A stretch of DNA of 64,000 nt. Source: Mycteria americana (taxonomy: Eukaryota > Chordata > Aves > Ciconiiformes > Ciconiidae). The notes under the pieces are model-generated. The model ran no database searches, was not told where the DNA came from, and saw nothing but the letters and a program-made list of their open reading frames with translations. Positions 25,263 to 35,776 of this stretch are shown piece after piece (position 1 is the stretch's first letter; each line of letters begins with the position of its first letter). The position numbers were made by a program, and so were the translations under genes. The stretch lies in the NCBI RefSeq assembly GCF_035582795.1, contig NC_134373.1, positions 35,806,501-35,870,500 of the forward strand, in the 5' to 3' direction.

Positions 25263-27471
25263 AGTTTCTTGTAAGGGCTCCTTATTTACTATATTGCAAA
25301 CCAGTTTCTTCATAGGAGTAAGGACAAGTTACATCTAAAATCTATTAAAACAGTTCCAATTTGCATTTTCAGTGTGCCATGGTCACACTGGCCAGACTGC
25401 AGTCTTGCCTGCTAGTCTGAGAAGAGATGCACGACGACCATCCCATTCTACACATGCAGCACCCAAGTGGCTGCCTCAACATACCCGCGGGTGCGCGTAT
25501 GCACACGTGCATGCCCACTTATCCAGAAGAGCTGCACTTTGCTCTGTGAGGGGTTTACTTGACTGAAAACACTTTTCCAACATTCACGTGAAGGGAAGAT
25601 TACAGATATGTTTCTGGAAGGCTGATACAGTCTGAGGTTTTACTGAAATGAAAACGTGAAGGAACCAGGGAAGATACTTAAAAAACCCCAGACAACAAAC
25701 AAGCAACACCAAACAACTGTTAAGAATTAAATGAGAACTGACTTTTTTGTCTAGGTCTATATACCACATTGATAGCCCTTCGAATTGCCACAGCATCCAC
25801 TCAAACCTATTAAAAGTACTATAGAAGCTGTGGTGTGCAGATAGCAAAGCCTTCAAACATTCATTTAGAGGTACTCGGCCTTTAAAAGTACCTTGCAAGC
25901 CACAACTATCTCCCATCCCCATCACCCTTTCCAAGTAAACGTGAAATAAAATACTCCAATAATAAACAGCTTGAAAGAGACTAATCTTCCTTTAAACATA
26001 CAGCTTTTTTCTCTACACTGGAGAGATTCTAAATATTTTACAGAAATACAGTCACTGTGGATGGTGTTACCCAGGATGAAACAAAGTACCAGCAGTTCAG
26101 CTACTGTTGATAAGTAACAACAATTCTTACTATTTTTCTAGGATTCCTAATGTAGCAATCTGAAGCTACCAGCACAAGCTGATTGATAAGCACTTTGAAA
26201 ATACTAATTAATAGCTTCCTAATGCAAAGAACCGATGTTACTGTTCAAGACAGATGGCTGCACACATTTGCTAGGTAGAGAAGGATTCTGCTGTTAGCGA
26301 AGGACGCGCTGAGAAAGGACAGACTACAGCTTGATTGATATTAACAGCGTACCAACAGTCCTTTACGTCAGTAAACTCCATGCTCTAAAGCACTGCCCTC
26401 GGCTGCAAGATGTGCAATCCCAGAGAGCAGCTTCCCCTCAAATCAGGGTTCTGAAGTCCCAGCCTGCCCTCTGCTCCTTAAGCCTGCCGCGTGGTACAGA
26501 GGTCACACTACACCGAGGCACACCAGTGAGTTACTGCTAGCTTGCCCTTTTTAACACCCAGCGCCTTAACGGCCGTCTGCAGTAAGAGCAGGATGTTACG
26601 TGAACTCCAGCTCCCACAAACACGCTTCCTTGTCACCCTGCCCAGCCCTGAAGTCCCTAATAAAGCTGTAGTCTTGTAGTCACATAGAGGCTACAGAGCA
26701 ATGTGGTGGTCTAAAAACCAAGACAGTTCTCTCTAAATCTCAAATGCCTTCCATGATGCTGAATAAAAAAAGGCAATTTATACCACAGCTCAAAAGACGA
26801 GAGGCAAGAAGCAGGATCACTGCTAGTTTCCTCTTGAACACATTCATCTCCAAATAAGCTAACTTAATATTAATTACAGTGAGGGAAAAGCCCCCTTAGA
26901 CTTGAGTACGAAATGAAAATGAGTACGGGAAATGTATCCATTTGTGCCCTCATCTCCCCCCCAAAGTCCCCAAAATGTTCTTTTTATCCCTCTCTCCCTT
27001 TTGCTTGATGTTTTCTTTTATGGATGAAAGCAAAGATGACTACACTTTCCCTCCCTTAAGATGAACCTTCAGAGTATATGAATTGCTAGAGTAAATAAAA
27101 GAAAGGAGGGAATTACTAATTTAATGCTCTTCCATCTCTTGGGGAAAAAGCCCATGTAATTAACTGTAATGAGATTAAACTAACTTGTTGTTATTAATTT
27201 CCCAGTGCTGGGAAACTAAATCTGAGACCCATAATACTGTGTATTAACAGCTTTATCAACATTTGGCTCGCATCCTTCAGTTTTTACACCAGTTTTAAAG
27301 GAAAGCGATTAACTTTATTGAGTTGCAAAGTCACTCAGAAGTATAAGAAATTGAATCCAGTCCCTTTAGGTAGGAATGCCAGATTCATCTGTAGCTGAAG
27401 ACTGTGAATGGGTGGAGCCAAAAGCAACAAAGGGCATCCAACACAAATAAACAGATTTATTAAATTCTTAC

Positions 27472-27609
27472 CAAAACTTTTTTCCATTACTTCTTTCTGA
27501 CACATATCTTGAACATTCACTGTACAATTCACGATGAACTCTGGAGCAGAGCAGTCATTATTTAGCTGGAACTCCTCACACTGGTAGCACTGTATTTGCA
27601 AACTCAAAC
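27472..27609 (-). CDS. LYPD1: LYPD1 coding exon 2 (first half of LU domain)
   Basis: Middle coding exon of LYPD1, a GPI-anchored Ly6/uPAR protein (also called Lynx2) known to modulate neuronal nicotinic acetylcholine receptors. It covers residues 18-64. On the minus strand it starts after tctgttccag and ends before GTAAGAAT. It encodes the end of the signal peptide (GLS) and then LQIQCYQCEEFQLNNDC, an NCT glycosylation sequon at residues 45-47, and VQDMCQKEVMEK. Cysteines fall at residues 25, 28, 37, 46 and 54 and fit the start of the three-finger fold. It is 138 bp with phase 1 at both ends. The sequence is nearly identical to the mammalian protein as I recall it. Confidence 0.96.
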
Positions 27610-27943
27610 CTGGAACAGACAGAGTTTTGCTCAGAATAATAAGAGGAATTATATTAAAAAACCCCAAACAAACGATCAACACGTGCCAGAAGTCTTCCTT
27701 ATCTTTCCCTCTTCGCATTTTGCTGTTCCTAACTACTCAACAGCTCAGCAAAAGTACTTTGACAAAAATAACGTAAAACAAACGTGTCGCCCACTTCGCT
27801 GAGGCTATGCCTTATATGCTCAGCACCTGGGGAAGAAGCGGACTCCTTTCCACGGGGATTCCGGGGCGGACAGGCGGCTGTACCGCCGCTCCGGCCCTGC
27901 CTCCCCCGGCGCGGCGCTGGGGACGCTGCCGCCAGCAGGCGGC

Positions 27944-28040
27944 GGGCACCGGCACGGCGCGGGCACCGACACGGGCACCGGCACCGACACGGGCACCGGC
28001 ACCGACACGGGCACCGGCACCGACACGGGCACCGGCACCG
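27944..28040. repeat. 18-bp GC-rich minisatellite (VNTR)
   Basis: The unit gggcaccggcaccgacac occurs as three perfect full copies (27973-27990, 27991-28008, 28009-28026). Partial copies lie on each side (27961-27972 and 28027-28040), with one degenerate unit upstream from 27944. It sits at the downstream end of the CpG island within LYPD1 intron 1. Translating it gives His/Arg/Gly or Pro/Thr/Arg periodic peptides, which I regard as artefacts. Confidence 0.95.
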
Positions 28041-28157
28041 CAGCCGCTACCCCTCGCCCGCCCGGCCCCGGGGCTGCCCTCAGAGCAGCGGGCTAAAAAC
28101 TAACCGCGCTCCGGAGAGAGCAACCTGGCTAATAGATACGATACGCTCCGGCTCTTA

Positions 28158-28275
28158 TCTATGCCGACGGGTTTACTTAGCTACTAATTAATTACAAATG
28201 ATTTAATTACTATTTTGCCATGCACAATTACAGCTGCAGAGCATCCTTCACCTCCCTCCTTTATCATGCAAACGA
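28158..28275. promoter_or_regulatory. AT-rich homeodomain/E-box/octamer-like motif cluster in CpG island
   Basis: About 120 bp of AT-rich DNA interrupts the GC-rich island. It contains taattaatta (28185-28194), ttaattac (28203-28210) and caattac, which are homeodomain-type cores. It also has an E-box CAGCTG (28231-28236) and an octamer-like ATGCAAAC (28266-28273). This composition is typical of transcription-factor binding elements in neural genes. The regulatory role is inference from motif density and position in LYPD1 intron 1; no functional evidence is available. Confidence 0.4.
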
Positions 28276-28830
28276 GGTGCTCCGCACGGCTCGCCAGGAG
28301 AGCCGCTCCTCCCAGCCCTCCGCTGGGCCCCGCACCGCAGCGCGGCGGCTCCCAGACCCCGTCGGGGAGCAGCGTCTGGTCCCGCGGCGGGGACCCCAGC
28401 CCCGCGTCTTCCCTCCGCAGGGAGCGCTGCGGCGGCGGGACCAAGCCCGCTCCCCGCAGGGCCCGACCGCCAGCCCCCCGCCCAGGGGAGGTGTGCGCGG
28501 CGCCGGCGGTCAGCAGGCGGCATCCTCCGAGTCCGCTGCCGGTGCTGCGTGCGGAGCGCGCCTCGCCTCGCCCCGCGGCGGCCAGCGCTGGGGGCACCGG
28601 GCCGGGCTGCGCCCTCGCCGCCGGCGGGGAGCTCTCCGGGCCACGGGCAGGAGGGCGGGCTCCGCTGCCCCGCGCGGTGTGCGCGACCGCGAGGTTCCCG
28701 CTGAGCGCCCGGCGCCGGCTCCGTCGAGGGGCTGCGAGGGGACGAAGCCTCCCCGCGGCCGCTGCGGGCAGCGCCGGGCAGCCCGGGCTCGCCGCAGGCG
28801 CCTCCAGGGGAGCGGCGCGGAGCGCCTTAC

Positions 28831-28882
28831 CTGGAGCCAGGCACAATCCCCAGAAAGTTGCAGAGAGGAGGAAGAGCCGCAT
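28831..28882 (-). CDS. LYPD1: LYPD1 coding exon 1 (signal peptide)
   Basis: First coding exon of LYPD1, from the ATG at 28882-28880 to the donor CCAG|GTAAGG. It encodes MRLFLLSATFWGLCLAPG (last codon split with exon 2), a typical secretory signal peptide with a basic residue, a hydrophobic core and a small residue near the cleavage region. The spliced protein is 141 residues (52 + 138 + 236 coding bp including stop), the usual length for LYPD1. The start is chosen because it gives a signal peptide in phase with the conserved exon 2. The signal peptide differs from the mammalian sequence, as is normal for this region. Confidence 0.93.
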
Positions 28883-30000
28883 CCTCCCGGAGCCGCGGCC
28901 GCCGGGCTGGCGTGCAGTCGCGAAGGGGCATCAGAAGGAGGGAGGCAGCGGAGGCGCCGCGCACTTGTGCCGGTTCCCCGCCGCCTCCGCTGCCGAGAGG
29001 CGCCCCCGGAGCAGGCGGCGGAGCCCGCCCGGCCCCCGCCCTGCCCAGCCCCGCGCCGCGCTCCAGCCTCGCCGGAGTTGAGCGCTGAGACTGGAAGAAA
29101 CTGTACGAGAAGCGAGAGCTGGGGGGCGGCTCCCCCCTCCCTCCCCCAGCACCATGTGATGCCGGCGGAGCGGGGCGGGGATCCCGCCAGCCGCCCCGCA
29201 CCTTGCCTCGCCGGGCGCGCTTCGGAGACGGGGAAAGAGAAAGTTCAGCGCGGGAGAAGGCACCCCGCTCCTGCCCCCGCGCGCAGCCCGGAGCCCGGCC
29301 CGCACCGCCAACTCGGCGTCCCGCTCACACGGCGCTGCGGCGGGCTCCCGCGACCCTCTGTCCGCCGGGGCGGCTCGCTCACCCCTCCTCCGCGCCCCGG
29401 GGGGCGGCTGCGAGGCACGGGCACCGGCCCCGTGCCGTGGCTCGCCCCGGCCCCTCCGTTTCCCCGCCCGCCCGCCCGCAGCCCACAGGTGGCTGCCGGA
29501 GCGCGCCTGTGGCGGAGTTACAGGCCGGGCCCCGAGCAGCGCAACCGCCGCGCTGAGGCGTCGCTCGCCTCCCACGAACGCCCCGCAAAGCCCACCTTCC
29601 CCGGGAGGGACTGAGGGGAGGCGCGGCCCCGCGCGTGGCCCCTCACTCGGGCGGGCGCCGTCCTCTCCCCTCGGCCCCCTGAAAGGGAATTCAAGCCTAA
29701 AAAAAGAGGGGAAACGGGCGCGGTGGCCGCGTACGTGTCGGTGCGGCAATCCCCCGCCTCCTCCGCGGACACACGCCCGGGCTGGGGGGTCGGCACCCCG
29801 CCGCTCGCTGCCGGCGGGCGGGCGGCGGTTCCAGAGCCGGCGGGCGGTCCGGGGACGGCCGCGGCAGCCTCTCCCGGGCCGCGTTGACGCCTCTCCGCCG
29901 GCGGGGCGGGCTGCGGCGCGAGCCGCGTGCCGGGCGGGGCGGGCTGAGGCGGCGGCAGCGCTGGCGGGGGTGAGCGGGCGGGCGCGGCGCGAGCGGCGCG

Positions 30001-30142
30001 GAGCCGTTGGCGGGGCGGGGCGGGCTGAGGCGGCGCGAGCGGCGGGAGCCGTTAGCGGGGCGGGATGGGGTGGGCTGGGGCGGTGGGAGCCGTTGGCGCG
30101 TCAGGGCTGAGGCGGCGGGAGCGGCGAGGAGCCGTCGAAAGG
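30001..30142. repeat. ~42-bp GC-rich tandem repeat upstream of LYPD1
   Basis: Units start with GAGCCGTTGGCGGGGCGG-type sequence at 30001, 30046 and 30087, with a partial fourth unit at 30129. Unit lengths are 45, 41 and 42 bp, and each ends in a variant of gaggcggcgcgagcggcg. Related, more diverged GGGCGGGGCGGGCTG blocks occur at 29900-29960. The G-runs could form G-quadruplexes on the plus strand (inference). The array lies in the presumed promoter-proximal DNA of LYPD1. Confidence 0.85.
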
Positions 30143-30574
30143 CCGGGGAAGCGGGCAGCGCCCGCCCGGGGTGAGGGGAGGGGAGAAGCAGGCCGGGGTG
30201 CTACGGCCCGGTCGTCGGTGCCGGAACGGTTTTTTTCGCCGTTTTAACCCAGCCTGAGTGCGTGACTCGTCTCTCCTTCCCGGATAACCACGTATTTCTC
30301 TCTGATCGTTCCACAGCCTTATCTGCACGTGAAGAGTCTGACTTAAGGTTAAATTGCTTTTTAGTCGCCGTGTCGCGAATTCATCCAAATGACCGAATCC
30401 TGTCTGCACGTGCATTATTTTCGGAGCGCGGGAGGCCAGTGGGGTTGACAGGGTACAGTTCGCACGCTCTGTCTGGCGCTGATCCCCTTCCTGCAGCTGC
30501 TTGGGCCGTACTGACCGCACTCAGCCGTACGCTTCGGGCGTCACACCAACCCCTTCCAAAAACCCCTCTTGAGG

Positions 30575-31914
30575 CACACATACGCAAGAGGAGTTTTATT
30601 TACAAAAGATGTTTCAATGAAAATGTCTTGAAAGTCGAAAAAGACGATGCAAGTTTGCGGCGGAAATGACTTAAAATATAACAAATTGCACAAAATAACA
30701 CTGATCATACAATATTTCAAAGATTAACAGGCATGTGCTAAAGAAAACTGTAGAGTCTAGAAATATCCCAAATATATCTAGTTTACAGATCGCTGTACAA
30801 AAAGCAGTTATAAATACTTCACATCTAGAAAAAATACACAGAACCTTTGAAATAGACTTTCCCTTACATATAAACAACCTTTGTAGAAAAAACAAAACAC
30901 CCAATACAGGCCAATCCCCCTGCTCCTAGGTATGTTTGAACCAGTACTGGTGAGCACCAACATCTTCTTTAAGTGTGTCACAAACAGGAGCTGAGTTTCG
31001 ATTTTAAAAAATAATTTTAGCGTTCACAATTTAATTAGGACCAAATGGGGACTACAAAAGATAACACAATATGGTACATTCGTAATTTGATAGGAAATGA
31101 GTACCGAGGAGGTGGAAATAGAGAAGTAAGGGGGCGGTTTGTGTAGTTCTCGTTCATACAAGTCTCCTGTTTGTGTCAGCAGTGAATTACTTTGACCCTG
31201 ATCTTTCAAACCGTTATGCACGTGATTGATGAAGTCAATACCAGCAGTATCAGGCCTTTTAATCTATTAATTTTCTTGCCATGTCAAAAGTCAAAACCCT
31301 TTCGAAATAAGACACCTGTTGTGAAGTTGTAGTAACTGAAATGCACATTTCCCTAGAACACCTGTATGGAATTGCACTAAAAATAAAAAATAAGATATGT
31401 TTTGTAAAAGAGAGTCCAAGAAAGTTTATTACAGACAATTTGGCAGGCTCAGGTTTATGGTAACGCAGTGTTTCTACATACAGTTTTAAGACTAGAACAA
31501 TTATTTATCTTTTTAAAAAAATTACTAACTTTTCTTGTTAATATTAACATCAATTTCTTTAAGTTAGTAATCTGCCATTACAGGAGCATAGCACCAATTT
31601 AATATTTATTGCTGTCATTTATCCCTACAAATATATTTTCCCAAGATATTTACAACTGTACAAATATTCACAAAAGTGCAAAATTAAGACTTTATTCCAT
31701 GTAACTGTTCGTTGTGTTCAGTGTTGAGTCTCACGCATGACGATGACTGCCGTCTTGCCTTTATTCTTGCCGTGTGGTGAAAAGTCAGAACACCCCGCTG
31801 TGAGTACAGCGGTTTGGAGTGAGAATTTTCAACAACCATCTCTTCTCCCCCCTCACTCCCCACTCGCCTTCAGCTCCATTACGTGCTGCAGTCACAGCCC
31901 ACTGGGAAGTGTCT
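30575..31914 (-). other. NCKAP5: NCKAP5 3' UTR (inferred)
   Basis: Minus-strand sequence after the NCKAP5 stop codon at 31915-31917. Several AATAAA signals occur on this strand (31691-31696, 31605-31610, 31425-31430, 30595-30600). The last is followed by a strong GU-rich run, so it is the preferred end. The region is AT-rich until about 30570, where GC content rises into the CpG island. Short open frames here have no recognisable similarity. Confidence 0.6.
30595..30600 (-). terminator. NCKAP5: Candidate NCKAP5 polyadenylation signal
   Basis: AATAAA on the minus strand. Downstream on the same strand comes gtatgtgtgcc, then gggtttttggaaggggttgg and tgtg, a good GU/U-rich downstream element. 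Cleavage would fall near 30575. The signal lies about 1.7 kb upstream of the LYPD1 start codon. Confidence 0.55.
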
Positions 31915-32196
31915 CTATACGTCGTTCGAGCCTTGGCTGGCGCAAGAGGAGAAGCTATCATATAGAGAATCGCTCAAGGATTCTAAATTGTCCACGTCGT
32001 GCCTACCCGAGCTATTTAAGGAAGCTGCTTCTTTCTTTCCATTTTCTTCCTTTTGTCCTTCAACGTTGTTCAGACAGTTCTTCTCTTTTTCTAATAAAAG
32101 TACGTTATTGCTGTTAAATTTATTGAGAGACTCCAGGGAAATTTTAGATAATCTATTCTGGGAATCTTCTTTTGTTTCTTCAGTTTGCTTCAATTT
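31915..32196 (-). CDS. NCKAP5: NCKAP5 terminal coding exon (C-terminus)
   Basis: Last coding exon of Nck-associated protein 5, a large protein first found through binding to the adaptor Nck and grouped with NCKAP5L, a microtubule-associated relative. On the minus strand it follows the acceptor ctcacttattacag in phase 0 and encodes 93 residues. It begins KLKQTEETKEDSQNRLSK, is Ser-, Lys- and Glu-rich, and ends SLYDSFSSCASQGSNDV before TAG at 31917-31915. That C-terminus matches the conserved NCKAP5 end as I recall it. The gene order next to LYPD1 also agrees. I see no folded domain; the sequence looks disordered. Confidence 0.85.
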   Translation of the reverse strand, partial: KLKQTEETKEDSQNRLSKISLESLNKFNSNNVLLLEKEKNCLNNVEGQKEENGKKEAASLNSSGRHDVDNLESLSDSLYDSFSSCASQGSNDV

Positions 32197-35100
32197 CTGT
32201 AATAAGTGAGGGAAATATTAGAAACATATTTCTTATAAAAATAAAGTTATCCTACTGTACACCATTAATTACCATCTTTCCAAAGTTCACAGGGTTAAAG
32301 GAAACAGATTGTTAGATGCTTGAATATCTGTTATAATTCAACAGAACATTAATGTCCATTTTAGGATAAATCATAACTTTAATGATTCTACTGAGACAAA
32401 TAGGACTCCATTTACAAAACGGTTAAGCGCTATTAACGTCTTAAGTAGCAGATCCTGGGTATGCATGTGTTAAGCATCTCCAGCACCTTCACAGTAATTT
32501 ACATCTTCTCCTTTAGGAATGCTTTGGGGGGTATGTTTAAACGGGTATTTGTTTAAGTAGAGTTTGGAGTCTGCTAAAAAAAAAGGTGCATAGACATGTT
32601 CAGAGGAGAAAATAGCATTTTCTATAAATTACAGACGCAAATGAAACTTGCTAGAGAATAACCTCACATTTTGCATGTGTAAGCCTATTGATTTCCACGG
32701 ACTCAAACCCTCTCTAATAGACAAGAAAGCAACAAGACAGGAAATTATACTGAACTGGGCCAATCCCCACAGACCAGAATCAATCAGATATTGGCCAGGC
32801 CTACTCGGAGAAGTGTTGCAATTCTGCGGGAACACCGGACGATGTATTAGCACATTATATTAAAAATACACAGGAGTAATTTTATCCCTTTGTTAGCTAC
32901 TGGTCTTTTCAATCAGAGATCTGACCAAGGAATAGTTAGAGAACCGCGTAGGGAGCAGTTCAATAAAAATGACCTGCCGTTCATATACAGGGTGTTTCAC
33001 CGTCTGTGTAACTAACTCCTCTTACGGGTAATATTACTACAGAAATATGAGATAACATTCAACATTTTATAGGACTCTTGGAGAGGTAGGATGCCAGAAT
33101 TCTGAGATATGCTGTCAGAGTGCAAGCAGTTCCTCATTTTTGGTACTACCATCAGATAGCGAAGACTGAATCAGTAAACTACTGTCAATCCAAGACATTA
33201 ATATTTTGGTTTACATAGAAAATTAAATGGTATTTTAAGCACACTGAAAATACAGCCTAGCCAGCTGTATGTATGATGTGGGTCACTACATACGCAGTTG
33301 TAAAGGGTCATTAGAATTTTTTGAAGAATTCAAGTTTCCAGTAAGTCTAACGTTGTGCATGCTGTGCTGCTTACCCTTGGAAATCTTGGGCAAGAGGAAG
33401 AGAAATTGTTACATAGTTTGGTTGCTTGTTTTTATGGCTAGTTAAATAAAAATCGAAATGCCAGTCCAATGACTGTTTATGTTGCGATCTTGCCCTATTT
33501 CATAAGCTAACAATGCCTAGATTAGGTTAGTATTTTTATCAAATGGTTCAAACAAACTTAAGCAAAGCAACAGGAGAGGCTAAGGTCTTAGTAAATGAAA
33601 ATCTTCTGTTTGGTTCATTAATCTTCAGTCTAAAAGGTTTTAGTGGATGCTATGTAAGATTCTGATTTTAGATGACAAAATTAAGGTCTTCAATATCTGT
33701 AATTACAATGTTTTCTGAAATAGAGGAATATAACCCTTGGTAATGGGAACAAACACAAATTTAGGACCCTTCAATATAAATTCTCCACAATTTCAGCTTA
33801 AAATGTTCTTCCCTTTCCCCTCATTTAACATACCATACAATATTACTGAAACAGTTGTTCCTCTTCTCTGTAGGCCAGATGAGAAAATTCTCAGACATGG
33901 CATCAATAACATACATATTAGCATTTTTTGCTCTTCAGAGTACTAAATCTAAAATACTTTATTATATGACAGACTAAATGATTTTTCTTTGTGTATATTT
34001 TTCCCACTTCATAGCTTTTCTTTAGATAAATTGAATGTGGCTGCTTAGCACAGACTTGGGGCTGCAGGAAGTCAATACTGGTGTTAGTAAGGTCTATGAT
34101 AAAACTTTTATTGATTCAAATGGAGCCAATTTCAGCTCTTGGGTAGGAGGAGCAGAGACACCTAGAGTATTTGCTGCACAGAGCAGTCCAGATGAAGTAT
34201 CAAAATAAGAGTAGGCTCTTTGGCTGGCTGAAGGATAGCCTTAAACCACAGGACAGCCTGGAGTGACTTCAGTGGTATATTCTGCATATATGTAGTATCA
34301 ATAATTTATTATACCCTACAAGCACAACCTAGACTACAATCCTACTTTAATCACACCCTAGTTTGTCATTTAATATAAGGCTAACAGTTTATAAAATACA
34401 TTTGAGAAACTGCAGGGAACAAAAGTATTCTTTACAAATTTTAAGAGAAATAATTGAATCAAATGAAATGGAAGTGATGAATTGAAGTGAAGCCCATCAG
34501 TGAAACCCACTGGCAAAAGATACACAGAGTAGTGAACAGTACATCTACAGCACATCAAGAGTTAAAGGAAAAACTAATTCTAAAAGTTGCTGTAGCAAAA
34601 TTTATTACTAAAATAGAGACAGAATTCAGAAATAAGTTATGGATATTTTTTGGACATACAGTTGTCCTTTTTAGATGTCTTAATGCCCAGTTACATCTTT
34701 TTGTAAAAAAAAAAATCTTTTCCTTTCTTTAACACATTACTGCAATAGTATGCAAGTACGCAAAGGTAATGCTCATGCGATGTGGAAAGTAATACTTTGC
34801 AGTTTTTCATTTGATGTAGGTGTAATCTGTTTGGCTACAATACACTGTTTCAGACCATCTATTGCTGATTTTATAATCGGGTAAGAATGTGGGATCATCT
34901 GGATGGGGCTTTTGGTAGGGAATTAATATCCTAGAACTGTACTCAGATATCAGATGTACAATATGTACAATATGATCTTATCTCACGATTTTATTAGTAC
35001 AGCTGCACTTAAATATGTTACATTTTCTGTTAAATCATATATGGAATAAAAATATATTTGTGGTTAGAAAGTTAAAATATGATATTCTAGTCCTTGACAC

Positions 35101-35726
35101 GCAGAAGAAAACTCATTCACAGCCTGAGCTCCACGAGCAAAAATAAAGAAAACTTTAAGCAGAGATATTAATGTAAGAATCTGCATAATCAACAAATAAT
35201 TTTCTCCCACAGTAGCAAAATCATGTACATTCCTAGAGCTGAAAAGTCACTGATAATTTCTCTAACCTTGGTGTGTCAGAACAAATGTTACCCCAAGTTC
35301 TCTAAGACTTTTTTCTGTAGTTACTATAGATGCAATTTGGAAAAAATTACCAAAGAGTATTTATTTAGATTCATCCTTAATTAAGTTTCTTATTTTTCAT
35401 GGCAGTCACAACAGCTGCTAGATAAATCAAAAGGCAAAACCAAAGCAACTATTATTAGAATTTGTTTGATAAATTGTGTATGTGGTTAAGTAGCGTCTTT
35501 AGTTTTGTTCATGAAGATTTGTTATTGACTTCAGCAGAGTCACAGATATAACAAAGAACAAGGGTTAGCCCAAAGATGTTAGTATTGTGCATTTTAAAGT
35601 AATTAGTTCATTAATGCATTTGAGAGTCACACTAACGTGAATCAGTAGCTTTTCCTGCAGATAGGAACATTTGGCAGCAAATCAGATGCGTTTTGTATCC
35701 ATGAGAACTGGGTGAGATTTGGTAGT

Positions 35727-35776
35727 AGTGTAGAGAGCACCTAACCTCGAGGTCATGGGTTCCAATCAAATCTTTC
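35727..35776 (+). repeat. Possible tRNA-derived SINE head
   Basis: The sequence has an A-box-like tagtgtagagagc and, 25-30 bp on, a B-box-like gggttccaatc, with acct/aggt able to pair between them as an anticodon-like stem. The acceptor stem is missing and the T stem does not pair, so it is not a functional tRNA gene. It fits the head of an old MIR/AmnSINE-type element. Confidence 0.35.

Larger units (their letters stand above)
13087..27471 (-). other. LYPD1: LYPD1 intron 2
   Basis: An intron of about 14.4 kb between LYPD1 coding exons 2 and 3, bounded by a GTAAGA donor (27471 downward) and a CAG acceptor (13089-13087). It is AT-rich, with only short chance reading frames on both strands. 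Visible structure is limited to a MIR-like fragment near 19750-19830, a C16 run in A/C-rich DNA at 19950-20060, a T17 run at 21973-21989 and an A/C low-complexity patch at 25207-25262. I see no other gene or RNA gene in it. Confidence 0.8.
27610..28830 (-). other. LYPD1: LYPD1 intron 1
   Basis: A 1,221-bp intron bounded by the donor GTAAGG (28830 downward) and the acceptor CAG (27612-27610). Most of it is inside the CpG island. It carries the 18-bp VNTR at 27944-28040 and an AT-rich motif cluster at 28158-28275, listed separately. Long open frames on both strands are products of the low stop-codon density of GC-rich DNA. Confidence 0.85.
27820..30250 (-). promoter_or_regulatory. LYPD1: CpG island with presumed LYPD1 promoter
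   Basis: About 2.4 kb of very GC-rich, CpG-dense sequence stands out from AT-rich surroundings. It covers LYPD1 exon 1, most of intron 1 and about 1.4 kb upstream of the start codon. Sp1-type GGGGCGGGGC boxes are frequent at 29900-30070. I see no TATA box at a convincing position, consistent with a broad CpG-island promoter. The transcription start site cannot be placed from sequence. NCKAP5 should end just upstream, on the same strand. Confidence 0.85.

Noticed and set aside
27430-27471. Continuation of the LYPD1 exon 2 frame (KNLINLFICVGCPLLLL) as coding
   Set aside because: It follows a good GTAAGA donor, diverges at once from the conserved protein, and exon 3 joins in phase.
27784-28191. 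Apparent His/Arg-rich repeat protein
   Set aside because: The periodic peptide is only the translation of the 18-bp minisatellite. Other frames and the opposite strand give equally periodic peptides.
28220-29614. Very long open frames (up to 464 codons) on both strands in the CpG island
   Set aside because: GC-rich DNA has few stop codons. The translations are Arg/Pro/Ala/Gly-rich, overlap each other in several frames, and run across the supported LYPD1 exon 1 and its splice donor.
30262-30669. A 135-codon plus-strand frame downstream of the CpG island
   Set aside because: It runs antisense across the presumed NCKAP5 polyA region, has no recognisable similarity and no splice or promoter support.
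31915-31926. Possible PDZ-binding C-terminus of NCKAP5 (SNDV)
   Set aside because: The -2 residue is Asn, not Ser/Thr, a hydrophobic residue or Asp/Glu, so it does not fit the standard PDZ ligand classes.
35727-35776. Functional tRNA gene
   Set aside because: Acceptor and T stems do not pair and the B-box has mismatches. Kept only as a possible SINE relic.
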